Part shown: in pieces, positions 6,786-12,808 of the stretch
Layout: every line of letters starts with the position of its first letter
How positions within the stretch are numbered: the stretch's first letter is position 1
NCBI GenBank assembly: GCA_913041865.1
Contig: CAJWIW010000026.1
Coordinates: 1-12,808 of the forward strand
Source: an uncultured Gammaproteobacteria bacterium
GTDB lineage: Bacteria > Pseudomonadota > Gammaproteobacteria > GCA-002705445 > GCA-002716945
Reading direction: 5' to 3'
Length of the DNA stretch: 12,808 nt
Position numbers and translations under genes: made by a program
The notes under the pieces: generated by a model
Seen by the model: only the letters and a program-made list of their open reading frames with translations
Databases searched by the model: none
Told to the model about the DNA's origin: nothing

Positions 6786-7700
6786 TTAGTCAACTAACAA
6801 GGGTTCTGGCGACGTATAAAGTATTGGAGAGTTTGAAACATCCTCAATAATAACTTCTTCCCATGCTTCTTGGTTATTATCTAGTTCCCTCAAAAGTAAG
6901 TTGTTTAGGTGATGACCTGATTTATATGCAGAGAAAGAACCGATTAAACCATGGCCAAGTAAATATAGATCACCAATGGCATCTAGGATTTTATGTTTGA
7001 CAAATTCATCTTGAAATCTTACTCCCTCATCATTTATAACTCTGTAATCGTCTATTACAACTGCATTATTTACACTGCCTCCAAGCGCCAAATTATTTTT
7101 TCTTAAATTCTCAATATCTCTTACAAAGCCAAAAGTCCTTGCACGACTTACCTGACTCAAGTATGAAACAGACGAAAAATCTATTTCTGATGATTGTGAT
7201 GAGTTATCAAAAGCCGGATGATTAAAATCAATCGTGAATGCAACTTTAAAACCATCAAATGGTTCTATTCTAGCCCATTTTTCATTTTGCCTAACCTCTA
7301 TTGGCTTGGTAACTTTGATGAATTTTTTAGGTGCATCTTGTTCTTTAATTCCTGCGGATTGTATCATAAAAACAAAAGGTCTTGCGCTGCCATCCATTAT
7401 AGGTACTTCTGGACCATCCAATTCAATTATTGCATTGTCTATTCCAAGTCCCGCAAGTGCAGATAAAAGATGTTCTACTGTAGAAATTCTTACTTCATTA
7501 TTAGAGAGTGAAGTTTGCAGTCTAGTGTCGTTGACATTATCAAAAGAGGCCTTTATAGGATTACTTTGTATGTCTGTACGTATAAATGTAATTCCAGCGT
7601 CTGCCTCTGCTGGTTTGAGAGTAAGAGAGACTTTTTTGCCGGTGTGTAATCCTACACCAGATGCATTTATTTTACTTGATAATGTTCTTTGTCTAAGCAT
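6786..7700 (-). CDS. lpxC: UDP-3-O-acyl-N-acetylglucosamine deacetylase LpxC
   Basis: LpxC is the zinc enzyme that removes acetate from UDP-3-O-acyl-GlcNAc, the committed step of lipid A synthesis in the cytosol. The 304-residue protein matches the usual ~305. Zinc ligands H77, H236 and D240, the general base E76 (STVEHL) and H263 (KSGHHLNN) all align with E. coli residues at a constant offset of two. IMDGSARPF, SRARTFGF and the HKILDAIGDL helix are intact. I chose ATG 7700, which gives MLRQRTL (compare MIKQRTL in E. coli), over an in-frame TTG at 7709; a weak GAG lies a few bases upstream. It normally follows ftsZ, but here it follows ftsA after a 104-bp gap. The C-terminus (EPLLVD) ends in Asp, unlike the nonpolar FtsH degron of E. 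coli LpxC. A lipid A enzyme shows the cell has, or had, an LPS outer membrane. Confidence 0.97.
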   Translation of the reverse strand: MLRQRTLSSKINASGVGLHTGKKVSLTLKPAEADAGITFIRTDIQSNPIKASFDNVNDTRLQTSLSNNEVRISTVEHLLSALAGLGIDNAIIELDGPEVPIMDGSARPFVFMIQSAGIKEQDAPKKFIKVTKPIEVRQNEKWARIEPFDGFKVAFTIDFNHPAFDNSSQSSEIDFSSVSYLSQVSRARTFGFVRDIENLRKNNLALGGSVNNAVVIDDYRVINDEGVRFQDEFVKHKILDAIGDLYLLGHGLIGSFSAYKSGHHLNNLLLRELDNNQEAWEEVIIEDVSNSPILYTSPEPLLVD

Positions 7701-7730
7701 ATGTCTCAAATTTCACTATATTTTAAAGGT

Positions 7731-7742
7731 TTTTGGTCAAAA
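7731..7742. repeat. Short inverted repeat TTTTG-gt-CAAAA
   Basis: Perfect 5-bp arms separated by 2 bp, in the lpxC 5' region on the downstream side of the candidate -10. It could be part of an operator. In DNA this AT-rich such short palindromes also occur by chance. Confidence 0.35.
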
Positions 7743-7756
7743 TGTTAAGCTTTATC

Positions 7757-7762
7757 AGTATA
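7757..7762 (-). promoter_or_regulatory. Candidate -10 box for lpxC
   Basis: TATACT on the minus strand matches 5 of 6 bases of TATAAT and lies 56 bp before the lpxC ATG. The -35 region at the normal distance is weak (TATATG). Read-through from the ftsQ-ftsA operon remains a good alternative source of lpxC transcription. Confidence 0.3.
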
Positions 7763-7764
7763 AT

Positions 7765-7778
7765 ACAAAATCTTTTGT
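7765..7778. repeat. Short inverted repeat ACAAAA-tc-TTTTGT
   Basis: Perfect 6-bp arms around 2 bp, overlapping the spacer just upstream of the candidate lpxC -10. With the related repeat at 7731-7742 it brackets that -10, an arrangement an operator could have. There is no direct evidence of a binding protein. Confidence 0.35.
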
Positions 7779-7804
7779 CCATATAATTAGACCAATTTAG
7801 GATC

Positions 7805-9052
7805 TTATAGTTCCCTGTGAAAATAAGAAGATATTTTATTCCAAGTCTTGGATAGATATGCAAAAAAAGAGTTTTTTGGGAGCTTCCTGTGAGGCATTTT
7901 CTTTAACTGCTCATCTCTGTATAGTAATAAACCTACAGCGGTTGAAAATCTTGTTAGTCCATTTAAATTGGTAATTCCTGGTATTGGTTTAGGGCTGCCA
8001 ATTCTCACAGGGATATTATACTTACTCTCTGTATAGTTATCGAGTCCTTGTAATTTTGATCCACCACCAGTAATCACAATTCCTGCTCGTATACTAGAAG
8101 AATAACCACTTGATTCGATTTCTCTCATTAATTGAGACAAAATCTCATCCATACGACATGTTATAATATGTGTGAGTGATGATTTTGAAATTTCGAGATT
8201 TGGTTTGTCTGAAACAGATGGGACAGCAATGATTTTTTGCTCATCTTCAGAAGAATTAATAAGAGATCCCTCTGATATTTTAATTTCCTCTGCCGCCTCA
8301 AGTGATGTTCTTAGACCTATTCGTATGTCATTTGTAACATTTTTACCAGCTATAGGTATCACTGCTGTATGTTTTATATCTCCTTCAGTAAAAATTGCAA
8401 CATCAGTTGTTCCACCGCCAATATCAACAAGACATACACCTAAGGATCTCTCTTCATCAGTCAGAACAGAATAACTAGACGCAACAGGTTGTAAAACATA
8501 CTGATCAACATCTAAAAGGCTATTCTCAATACATTTCGTCAAGTTTTTTTTCGCAGTTGATGAGCATGTTATCAGGTGTACATTTACTCCTAATCTCTTA
8601 CCTGCCATTCCAATAGGTTCTCTTATGCCGGACTGTCCATCAATTGTAAAATATTGTGGGATGATGTGAAGGATTTCTTGTTCTTCAGGGATACTAATAT
8701 CTGATGCCATATCAATTACTTTTTCTTTATCTTCTTCAGTAACTTCATCATTTAAGATATTAACATCTGAGTTCCCGTTATAACTCTGAATGTGACTACC
8801 AGCTATTCCTGTAATAACAGATTCGAACTTAATCGAAGCCATAGTAGAAGCTTTATCTTTAGCTCTTCGAATGCTATTAACTGTAGTGCCAATTTCAGAT
8901 ATTACTCCTTTGTTAAGACCCTCACAGACCTCTTGACCTACTCCTATTATCCTTAGATTGTTATCCTCGTCATAATCTGCCACTAAACACAATACTTTAC
9001 TTGTTCCGATATCTAGAGCGATAATTACTTCATCATTATAATTTTTAGACAT
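7805..9052 (-). CDS. ftsA: Cell division protein FtsA
   Basis: FtsA is the actin-like ATPase that tethers FtsZ filaments to the inner membrane and recruits later divisome proteins. The 415-residue protein has the actin-fold ATP motifs: phosphate-1 LDIGTSK (13-19), phosphate-2 VDIGGGTTD (209-217) and adenosine ITGGGSKLQGL (327-337). The SHS2/1C region around 80-160 carries HIIPQYF. The last ~20 residues form the amphipathic membrane-targeting helix (FFAYLSKTWNKISSYF). I chose ATG 9052; an in-frame GTG at 9067 is possible and lies only 3 nt from the ftsQ stop. Neither has a strong Shine-Dalgarno sequence. All functional landmarks are intact, so the protein appears to be under selection. Normally ftsZ follows directly; here the next gene is lpxC. 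Confidence 0.97.
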   Translation of the reverse strand: MSKNYNDEVIIALDIGTSKVLCLVADYDEDNNLRIIGVGQEVCEGLNKGVISEIGTTVNSIRRAKDKASTMASIKFESVITGIAGSHIQSYNGNSDVNILNDEVTEEDKEKVIDMASDISIPEEQEILHIIPQYFTIDGQSGIREPIGMAGKRLGVNVHLITCSSTAKKNLTKCIENSLLDVDQYVLQPVASSYSVLTDEERSLGVCLVDIGGGTTDVAIFTEGDIKHTAVIPIAGKNVTNDIRIGLRTSLEAAEEIKISEGSLINSSEDEQKIIAVPSVSDKPNLEISKSSLTHIITCRMDEILSQLMREIESSGYSSSIRAGIVITGGGSKLQGLDNYTESKYNIPVRIGSPKPIPGITNLNGLTRFSTAVGLLLYRDEQLKKMPHRKLPKNSFFAYLSKTWNKISSYFHREL

Positions 9053-9070
9053 ATTACATATTAACACTAT

Positions 9071-9721
9071 TTATCTTACGGCAAAACCAGTGGGGTATCT
9101 TAAATCAACATGTATTTTTTTTCTATTTTTCATTTTGCTTTTCAAATCTGGATAAATAGATACAAATGCTCTAATTTTTTCTGGATATTTTGAATATCTT
9201 ACTATTATAGTCAGATTTTTTGTTCTGACATCCAACATATCATCTTGTTTTGACAGAGCATAAATAGACTCATCAATATCTAATAGATATGATTGTATAG
9301 ATTGGTATAATTCATAGACACTCTCATAGCTATCATCATTACTTGAAAGACGCAGTATATTTTCAATTGGTAGATTTGGAGTAACAAAAGTATACATTTC
9401 ATTATTGACATAACTTGATTCGTTCCATAAAAATATTGGTGTATGTTCAACAATTTTAAGTACTAAACGGTTTGGAGGTTTGATTGATATTTGGGAATTT
9501 TTAACCCAAGGCATCTTTTCAAATTCACTTTTGTGAAATCTTAAATCAATATCGTATAAATTTTTACCTATGAATAATTTAGCTTTCTCTGTTATTGATT
9601 TCTCATTAGAGTATATAAATTGACCCTCTATATCTACTCTTTCTATAGTAGATGAGAAGTCATTCTTATTAAAGAAATAGATGCTTGAAACGACTATTAT
9701 TAGTAGCGTAATCCTGATCAT
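9071..9721 (-). CDS. ftsQ: Cell division protein FtsQ
   Basis: FtsQ is a bitopic membrane protein that bridges early and late divisome proteins through FtsB/FtsL. The 216-residue protein is shorter than E. coli FtsQ (276). A hydrophobic helix at about 3-16 begins almost at once, leaving a cytoplasmic tail of only about three residues. A POTRA domain follows (about 26-95: IERVDIEG... MPWVKNSQISIKPPNRLVLKIVEHTPIFLW). The beta domain then ends with VDLRYPTGFAVR, the typical FtsQ DLRYxxGFAV ending. The start overlaps the ddl stop as ATGA. The reduced N-terminal tail is unusual; a longer product would need a start inside ddl in this frame, and I see none that is convincing. Confidence 0.93.
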   Translation of the reverse strand: MIRITLLIIVVSSIYFFNKNDFSSTIERVDIEGQFIYSNEKSITEKAKLFIGKNLYDIDLRFHKSEFEKMPWVKNSQISIKPPNRLVLKIVEHTPIFLWNESSYVNNEMYTFVTPNLPIENILRLSSNDDSYESVYELYQSIQSYLLDIDESIYALSKQDDMLDVRTKNLTIIVRYSKYPEKIRAFVSIYPDLKSKMKNRKKIHVDLRYPTGFAVR

Positions 9722-10668
9722 TTCTCAGTTAAAAGAATTGTTTCGATAAGTTCAAGATATGACCAACCAAGTTTTTTAGCTGACATAGGCACTAAGCTAT
9801 GATTTGTCATTCCAGGTATGGAGTTAAGTTCAATCAATTGAATATTTTGATCCTTGGTTAAAAAGAAATCTATACGCCCCCATCCTTGACAATCAAGTCC
9901 TTTAAATGCACTAAGACAGACAGTTTTAATTTTATTTTCAAGCTCCATATTGAATGTAGGAAACGAAAACACAGTATCATCATCTTCATATTTGGCCTGA
10001 TAATTATAAAATTCTCTTGATGTGTCAATTTTTACTATTGGCAAAACTTTGTCATCTATAACTGGTGCAGTATATTCATTACCATCGACAAATTCCTCAA
10101 TAAAATAATCATCTAGGATAAGATTATCATAATTCTGACTAATCGATTCTAATAGATTTCTGATGCTGGATAGGTTTATATCTTCTTTTTTGAGTATTTT
10201 TATTCCCACACTTGAGCCAGAAGCTTTTGGTTTAACAATAACCTTGTCACTGTTTCGAACCTCTCTAAGATACTCCTGACTAATACCCGATAAATTAGAG
10301 TAAGTTGGAGTAGGTAAATTCAAATCCACCCATCTATCTTTTGTTGCGATTTTATTGAACGAGAGATTTGATGATTCAGCATTGGATCCCACATACTTTA
10401 CATCGCAATCATCAAGATACGATTGAATAAGACCATCCTCTCCTCCAAGGCCATGAATTAGATTAAACACTAAATCAATCTGTTTGGACTTGATATAATC
10501 ATTTAGTTTTATTTTATCATCAGATTGAAGATCCATGTGAGTAACTGTATAACCATCATCTGAAAGCGCATCATATACACCTTTTCCACTAGTCAGAGAT
10601 ATTTCTCGTTCATCTGACCAGCCACCACACAATATAAGGATTTTTTTATCTTTTAACTCTTCTCTCAT
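9718..10668 (-). CDS. ddl: D-alanine--D-alanine ligase
   Basis: Ddl joins two D-alanines with ATP in the cytosol, giving the dipeptide that MurF adds to the peptidoglycan precursor. The 316-residue ATP-grasp protein shows GGWSDEREISL (15-25, with the N-terminal catalytic Glu20) and HGLGGEDG (72-79). VIVKPKASGSSVG (143-155) contains the loop serines, and YQAKY (223-227) carries the tyrosine of the catalytic triad. GRIDFFL (264-270) and IELNSIPGMTNHSLVP (279-294) supply the metal and substrate ligands, including D267, E280 and N282. I chose ATG 10668, which sits 1 nt after the murB stop (TGATATG), over an in-frame start at 10725 that would overlap murB by 56 nt. The family type matches DdlB of the dcw cluster. 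Confidence 0.96.
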   Translation of the reverse strand: MREELKDKKILILCGGWSDEREISLTSGKGVYDALSDDGYTVTHMDLQSDDKIKLNDYIKSKQIDLVFNLIHGLGGEDGLIQSYLDDCDVKYVGSNAESSNLSFNKIATKDRWVDLNLPTPTYSNLSGISQEYLREVRNSDKVIVKPKASGSSVGIKILKKEDINLSSIRNLLESISQNYDNLILDDYFIEEFVDGNEYTAPVIDDKVLPIVKIDTSREFYNYQAKYEDDDTVFSFPTFNMELENKIKTVCLSAFKGLDCQGWGRIDFFLTKDQNIQLIELNSIPGMTNHSLVPMSAKKLGWSYLELIETILLTEK

Positions 10669-10669
10669 A

Positions 10670-11521
10670 TCAATAAATACATATTTCTTTTTCCAGTCTG
10701 ATACTATGTTGTTTATGAATATCAAGCTGTATAATTTTTATAAGCTTTTCCAAGTTATTACATGAACCAGTGCCATCATTGATGAAATAGTTACAATGTT
10801 TATTTGATATATAAATCCCACCAACTCTTGTTTCACTGAGGTTTGAATTGTCTATCAATGCACTTGCAGAAATATCCTTTTTAGGATTTTTGAATATACA
10901 CCCAGATGACCATTGATTAATTGGTTGCGTCTTTTTTCTTTTAACACTAAATTCATCAAGAAGAGATCTTTGAAATTTGCGATTTTTGTTAATTTTAAAA
11001 AACACATCAACAAAAGCAGATATGCCTTTCATGTCGACTCTCCTATAGGAAAAATTAAATTTTGATCTTTCTAGTTTTATCAAATCAAATTTTTTATCTA
11101 ATATGGTCACATATTGTACAATATCCCAAATTTCAGATCCAAATGCTCCAGCATTCATTCTGAGGGCACCCCCAACAGTGCCTGGAATACCATAAAGAAA
11201 TTCAAAACCTGGTATGCTATGTCTATGTGCAAATTTAGCGAGTTTAGCACATGAAACACCAGCACTAGCGTAGATGTTATTCGTTCCAATAAGTGATAAT
11301 GAGTTTTTGAGTTTTTTAAAGCATACTAAATCATTTTTATAACCAATATCTTTGAATGCGATATTTGATCCATTCCCAAGGATTAAAGTTTTTCTCTTTT
11401 TCAATATGTTTTTAATAGATTTTATCTCACTGTGATTTTCTGGGAAATAAATTATACTAGCAGGCCCACCAATTTTAATTGTATTATATTTTTTTAGAGA
11501 TACATTCTTTAATATCTTCAT
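10670..11521 (-). CDS. murB: UDP-N-acetylmuramate dehydrogenase MurB (type II)
   Basis: MurB is the flavoprotein that reduces UDP-GlcNAc-enolpyruvate to UDP-MurNAc with NADPH. The 283-residue size and the lack of the E. coli-type insert mark a type II enzyme. The FAD-binding landmarks are present: KIGGPA, LGNGSN (48-53) and GIPGTVGGALRMNAGAFG (111-128). SYR (158-160), FKNP (210-213) and a C-terminal Glu (E279 in LEKEI) complete the active site. The residue before IFKNP, normally the serine that protonates the intermediate, is Cys208 (SSGCIFKNP). The start overlaps the murG stop as ATGA, leaving no room for murC, which usually lies between them. The protein is Lys-rich, like CoaE. Confidence 0.95.
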   Translation of the reverse strand: MKILKNVSLKKYNTIKIGGPASIIYFPENHSEIKSIKNILKKRKTLILGNGSNIAFKDIGYKNDLVCFKKLKNSLSLIGTNNIYASAGVSCAKLAKFAHRHSIPGFEFLYGIPGTVGGALRMNAGAFGSEIWDIVQYVTILDKKFDLIKLERSKFNFSYRRVDMKGISAFVDVFFKINKNRKFQRSLLDEFSVKRKKTQPINQWSSGCIFKNPKKDISASALIDNSNLSETRVGGIYISNKHCNYFINDGTGSCNNLEKLIKIIQLDIHKQHSIRLEKEICIY

Positions 11522-12597
11522 TTATTTGAGAAATACTTTGAGTTTGTTTTCATAATAATATCTTTGCCATTTTGTGGAAATATTGTCTTAATATTCTGTG
11601 CTAGAGAATATAATCTTGATTCATTATTCAGTAACAAATTAATTGTGGTAACAAAACTTTCGATAAATTCATCATTTTGTCTGAGCGTTATAGCAGCTGA
11701 GTTATTAGAGAGGTACTCAGCATTTTTAAACTGATGGTCATCAGTTGCATAAGGATATGGTATTAAAATACATGCTCTACCAATTGCACTTAGCTCAGAT
11801 AAAGATGTTGAGCCAGACCTACAAACAACTAAAGTCGACCAATTAAATAAATCTTCTATTTCATCTGAATATTCTATAACTTTAGAATTAATACCGTAGT
11901 CAATATATTTGTTTGCTATATCAGCTACTTTTCCCCTACCGCATATATGCTTGACCTCAAAGCTGTCTCGTGAAAAATGAGATAAAGCAAATGGTAAAAT
12001 ACTATTAAAATACGCAGACCCTTGGCTACCACCTAATACTAAAATTTTCAAATAGAATGAATTTGAAACATATACCTCCTCTGGTTGAGTACAATTATAC
12101 ATTTCAGACCGAACTAAATTGCCAGAATGAATGATTTTAGAATTGAACTTTTTGAAGCTACCAGGAAATGTCTCAAAAACTGAATTCGCAAAAAAATAAC
12201 ATATTCTGTTTGCTGTACCTGCAATGGCATTTTGCTCATGTATTACTCTTGGTATTCTCAAAAAAAATGCTGTAATAATTCCTGGAATACTCACATATCC
12301 TCCGAATCCAATCACTAGATTTGGTTTAATTTTTCTCAATAAATTGAAGACTTGTATAAATGATACAAAAAGATATATGAGAGAGAGTATCTTTTCGATC
12401 ATACCTTTGCCCCTAAAACCTTTAGAGCGAATATGAAATAAAGTTATTTTATTCTTATCGACGACTTTATTCTCGATACCATCCTCTGTTCCAATCCATA
12501 TAACATGATTTTTGTTGGCAAGATAGTCTTTAGCTAAAGTGTTGGCTGGATATACATGACCTCCAGTACCACTTGAAAATATTGCAACTGTTTTCAT
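11518..12597 (-). CDS. murG: MurG glycosyltransferase (lipid II synthesis)
   Basis: MurG transfers GlcNAc from UDP-GlcNAc to lipid I, making lipid II on the inner face of the cytoplasmic membrane. The 359-residue protein has the three glycine-rich loops: SSGTGGH (8-14; usually GGTGGH), GFGGYVS (97-103) and LGGSQG (188-193). It also has HEQN (120-123), and the donor-binding CRSGSTSLSE (259-268) and DDHQFKNAEY regions. A hydrophobic patch at about 70-90 fits membrane association. I chose ATG 12597, which shares one base with the ftsW stop (TGATG), over an adjacent in-frame TTG at 12600. Substitution of the first Gly-Gly by Ser-Ser in loop 1 is mild but noticeable. Confidence 0.96.
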   Translation of the reverse strand: MKTVAIFSSGTGGHVYPANTLAKDYLANKNHVIWIGTEDGIENKVVDKNKITLFHIRSKGFRGKGMIEKILSLIYLFVSFIQVFNLLRKIKPNLVIGFGGYVSIPGIITAFFLRIPRVIHEQNAIAGTANRICYFFANSVFETFPGSFKKFNSKIIHSGNLVRSEMYNCTQPEEVYVSNSFYLKILVLGGSQGSAYFNSILPFALSHFSRDSFEVKHICGRGKVADIANKYIDYGINSKVIEYSDEIEDLFNWSTLVVCRSGSTSLSELSAIGRACILIPYPYATDDHQFKNAEYLSNNSAAITLRQNDEFIESFVTTINLLLNNESRLYSLAQNIKTIFPQNGKDIIMKTNSKYFSNK

Positions 12598-12808
12598 CAA
12601 TATCCACCTTGTACACCTTGGCTTACTCTCTTTCTGTTCTCAATATGAATTCTGACAAGCATACCAAAACATATGAACATAACTAGTAGGTTTGTACCAC
12701 CATAGCTTATAAAAGGTAAGCCCATGCCTTTTGTTGGGAATAAACCAATATTTACCATTATATGAATAATTGCTTGAAATGTAATTAGAAATCCTATCAT
12801 GTAGGATA
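12597..12808 (-). CDS. ftsW: Lipid II polymerase FtsW, C-terminal part
   Basis: This is the 3' end of ftsW; the frame stays open to the window edge, so the start is missing. FtsW is the SEDS-family septal peptidoglycan glycosyltransferase. The visible ~70 residues contain a membrane segment (about GFLITFQAIIHIMVNIGLF), the conserved loop FPTKGMGLPFISYGGTNLL, and a last transmembrane helix (LVMFICFGMLVRI). A short basic cytoplasmic tail follows. PTKG..LPFISYGG is the SEDS signature. Position before murG is diagnostic for FtsW rather than RodA. The stop TGA overlaps the murG ATG by one base. Confidence 0.95.
   Translation of the reverse strand, partial: SYMIGFLITFQAIIHIMVNIGLFPTKGMGLPFISYGGTNLLVMFICFGMLVRIHIENRKRVSQGVQGGY

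Larger units (their letters stand above)
7701..7804. other. ftsA-lpxC gap where ftsZ is expected
   Basis: This is the longest non-coding stretch in the window (104 bp). Reading all three minus frames gives no FtsZ-like start, tubulin signature or C-terminal tail; the longest start-to-stop frame is about 19 codons. It contains two short inverted repeats and a plausible -10 for lpxC. There is no stem followed by a T-run that would make an intrinsic terminator. Confidence 0.8.

Noticed and set aside
7720..7783. About 19-codon minus-strand frame in the ftsA-lpxC gap, considered as an ftsZ remnant
   Set aside because: The translation has no resemblance to the FtsZ N-terminus, tubulin signature or C-terminal tail, and there is no ribosome site.
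7234..7800. Long plus-strand open frame of 188 codons opposite lpxC
   Set aside because: It lies antisense to a fully conserved lpxC, its translation has no recognisable family, and its length is explained by the coding constraint on the other strand.
1..12808. Mobile elements, tRNA or rRNA genes, CRISPR arrays, riboswitches, toxin-antitoxin or defence genes
   Set aside because: I looked on both strands and saw none. Almost every base belongs to a recognised core gene, and there is no repeat array, transposase or long intergenic region.

Overview
The window is about 12.8 kb of AT-rich DNA, roughly 30% G+C by eye. It is packed almost end to end with housekeeping genes in a gammaproteobacterial order. 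Gene order (ftsW-murG-murB-ddl-ftsQ-ftsA-lpxC, then dciA/secA, argJ and a Nudix/ThiE fusion, facing coaE-zapD), stop/start overlaps at most junctions, and convergent genes only 1 and 3 bp apart suggest a genome-reduced or streamlined gammaproteobacterium. Low-GC marine lineages (SAR86, SUP05/Thioglobus) or thiotrophic symbionts would fit. The sequence alone does not let me choose among them.

Layout. (1) Positions 36-1651, plus strand: a 62-residue membrane-anchored CxxC protein, an untracked 25-codon putative membrane peptide that overlaps the next start, coaE (dephospho-CoA kinase) and zapD (Z-ring cross-linker). (2) Positions 1655-6461, minus strand: secA, argJ and a Nudix-ThiE-like fusion in one operon that runs into the 3' end of zapD. 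(3) Positions 6518-6784, plus strand: a very small DUF721/DciA-like gene, divergent from secA and nearly touching the end of lpxC. (4) Positions 6786-12808, minus strand: the distal half of the division and cell wall (dcw) cluster, ftsW (partial at the window edge), murG, murB, ddl, ftsQ, ftsA and lpxC. Within the ftsW-to-ftsA block, four of the five junctions overlap or are 1 nt apart; ftsQ and ftsA are 18 nt apart.

How the genes work together. MurG, MurB and Ddl make lipid II and its precursors. FtsW, FtsQ, FtsA and ZapD belong to the divisome. LpxC commits carbon to lipid A. SecA drives protein export. CoaE and ArgJ serve CoA and arginine synthesis. The Nudix enzyme probably sanitises nucleotides.

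The main surprise is what is missing. ftsZ normally sits between ftsA and lpxC, but here that gap is 104 bp with no FtsZ-like reading frame. murC normally sits between murG and murB, but these two genes overlap by 4 nt. Both FtsZ-binding partners (FtsA and ZapD) look intact, so FtsZ is probably encoded elsewhere; outright loss is the more interesting alternative. I found no phage, transposon, CRISPR, tRNA, rRNA or defence system, and no intrinsic terminator. Apart from the missing genes and one candidate microprotein, this is an ordinary core-genome region.
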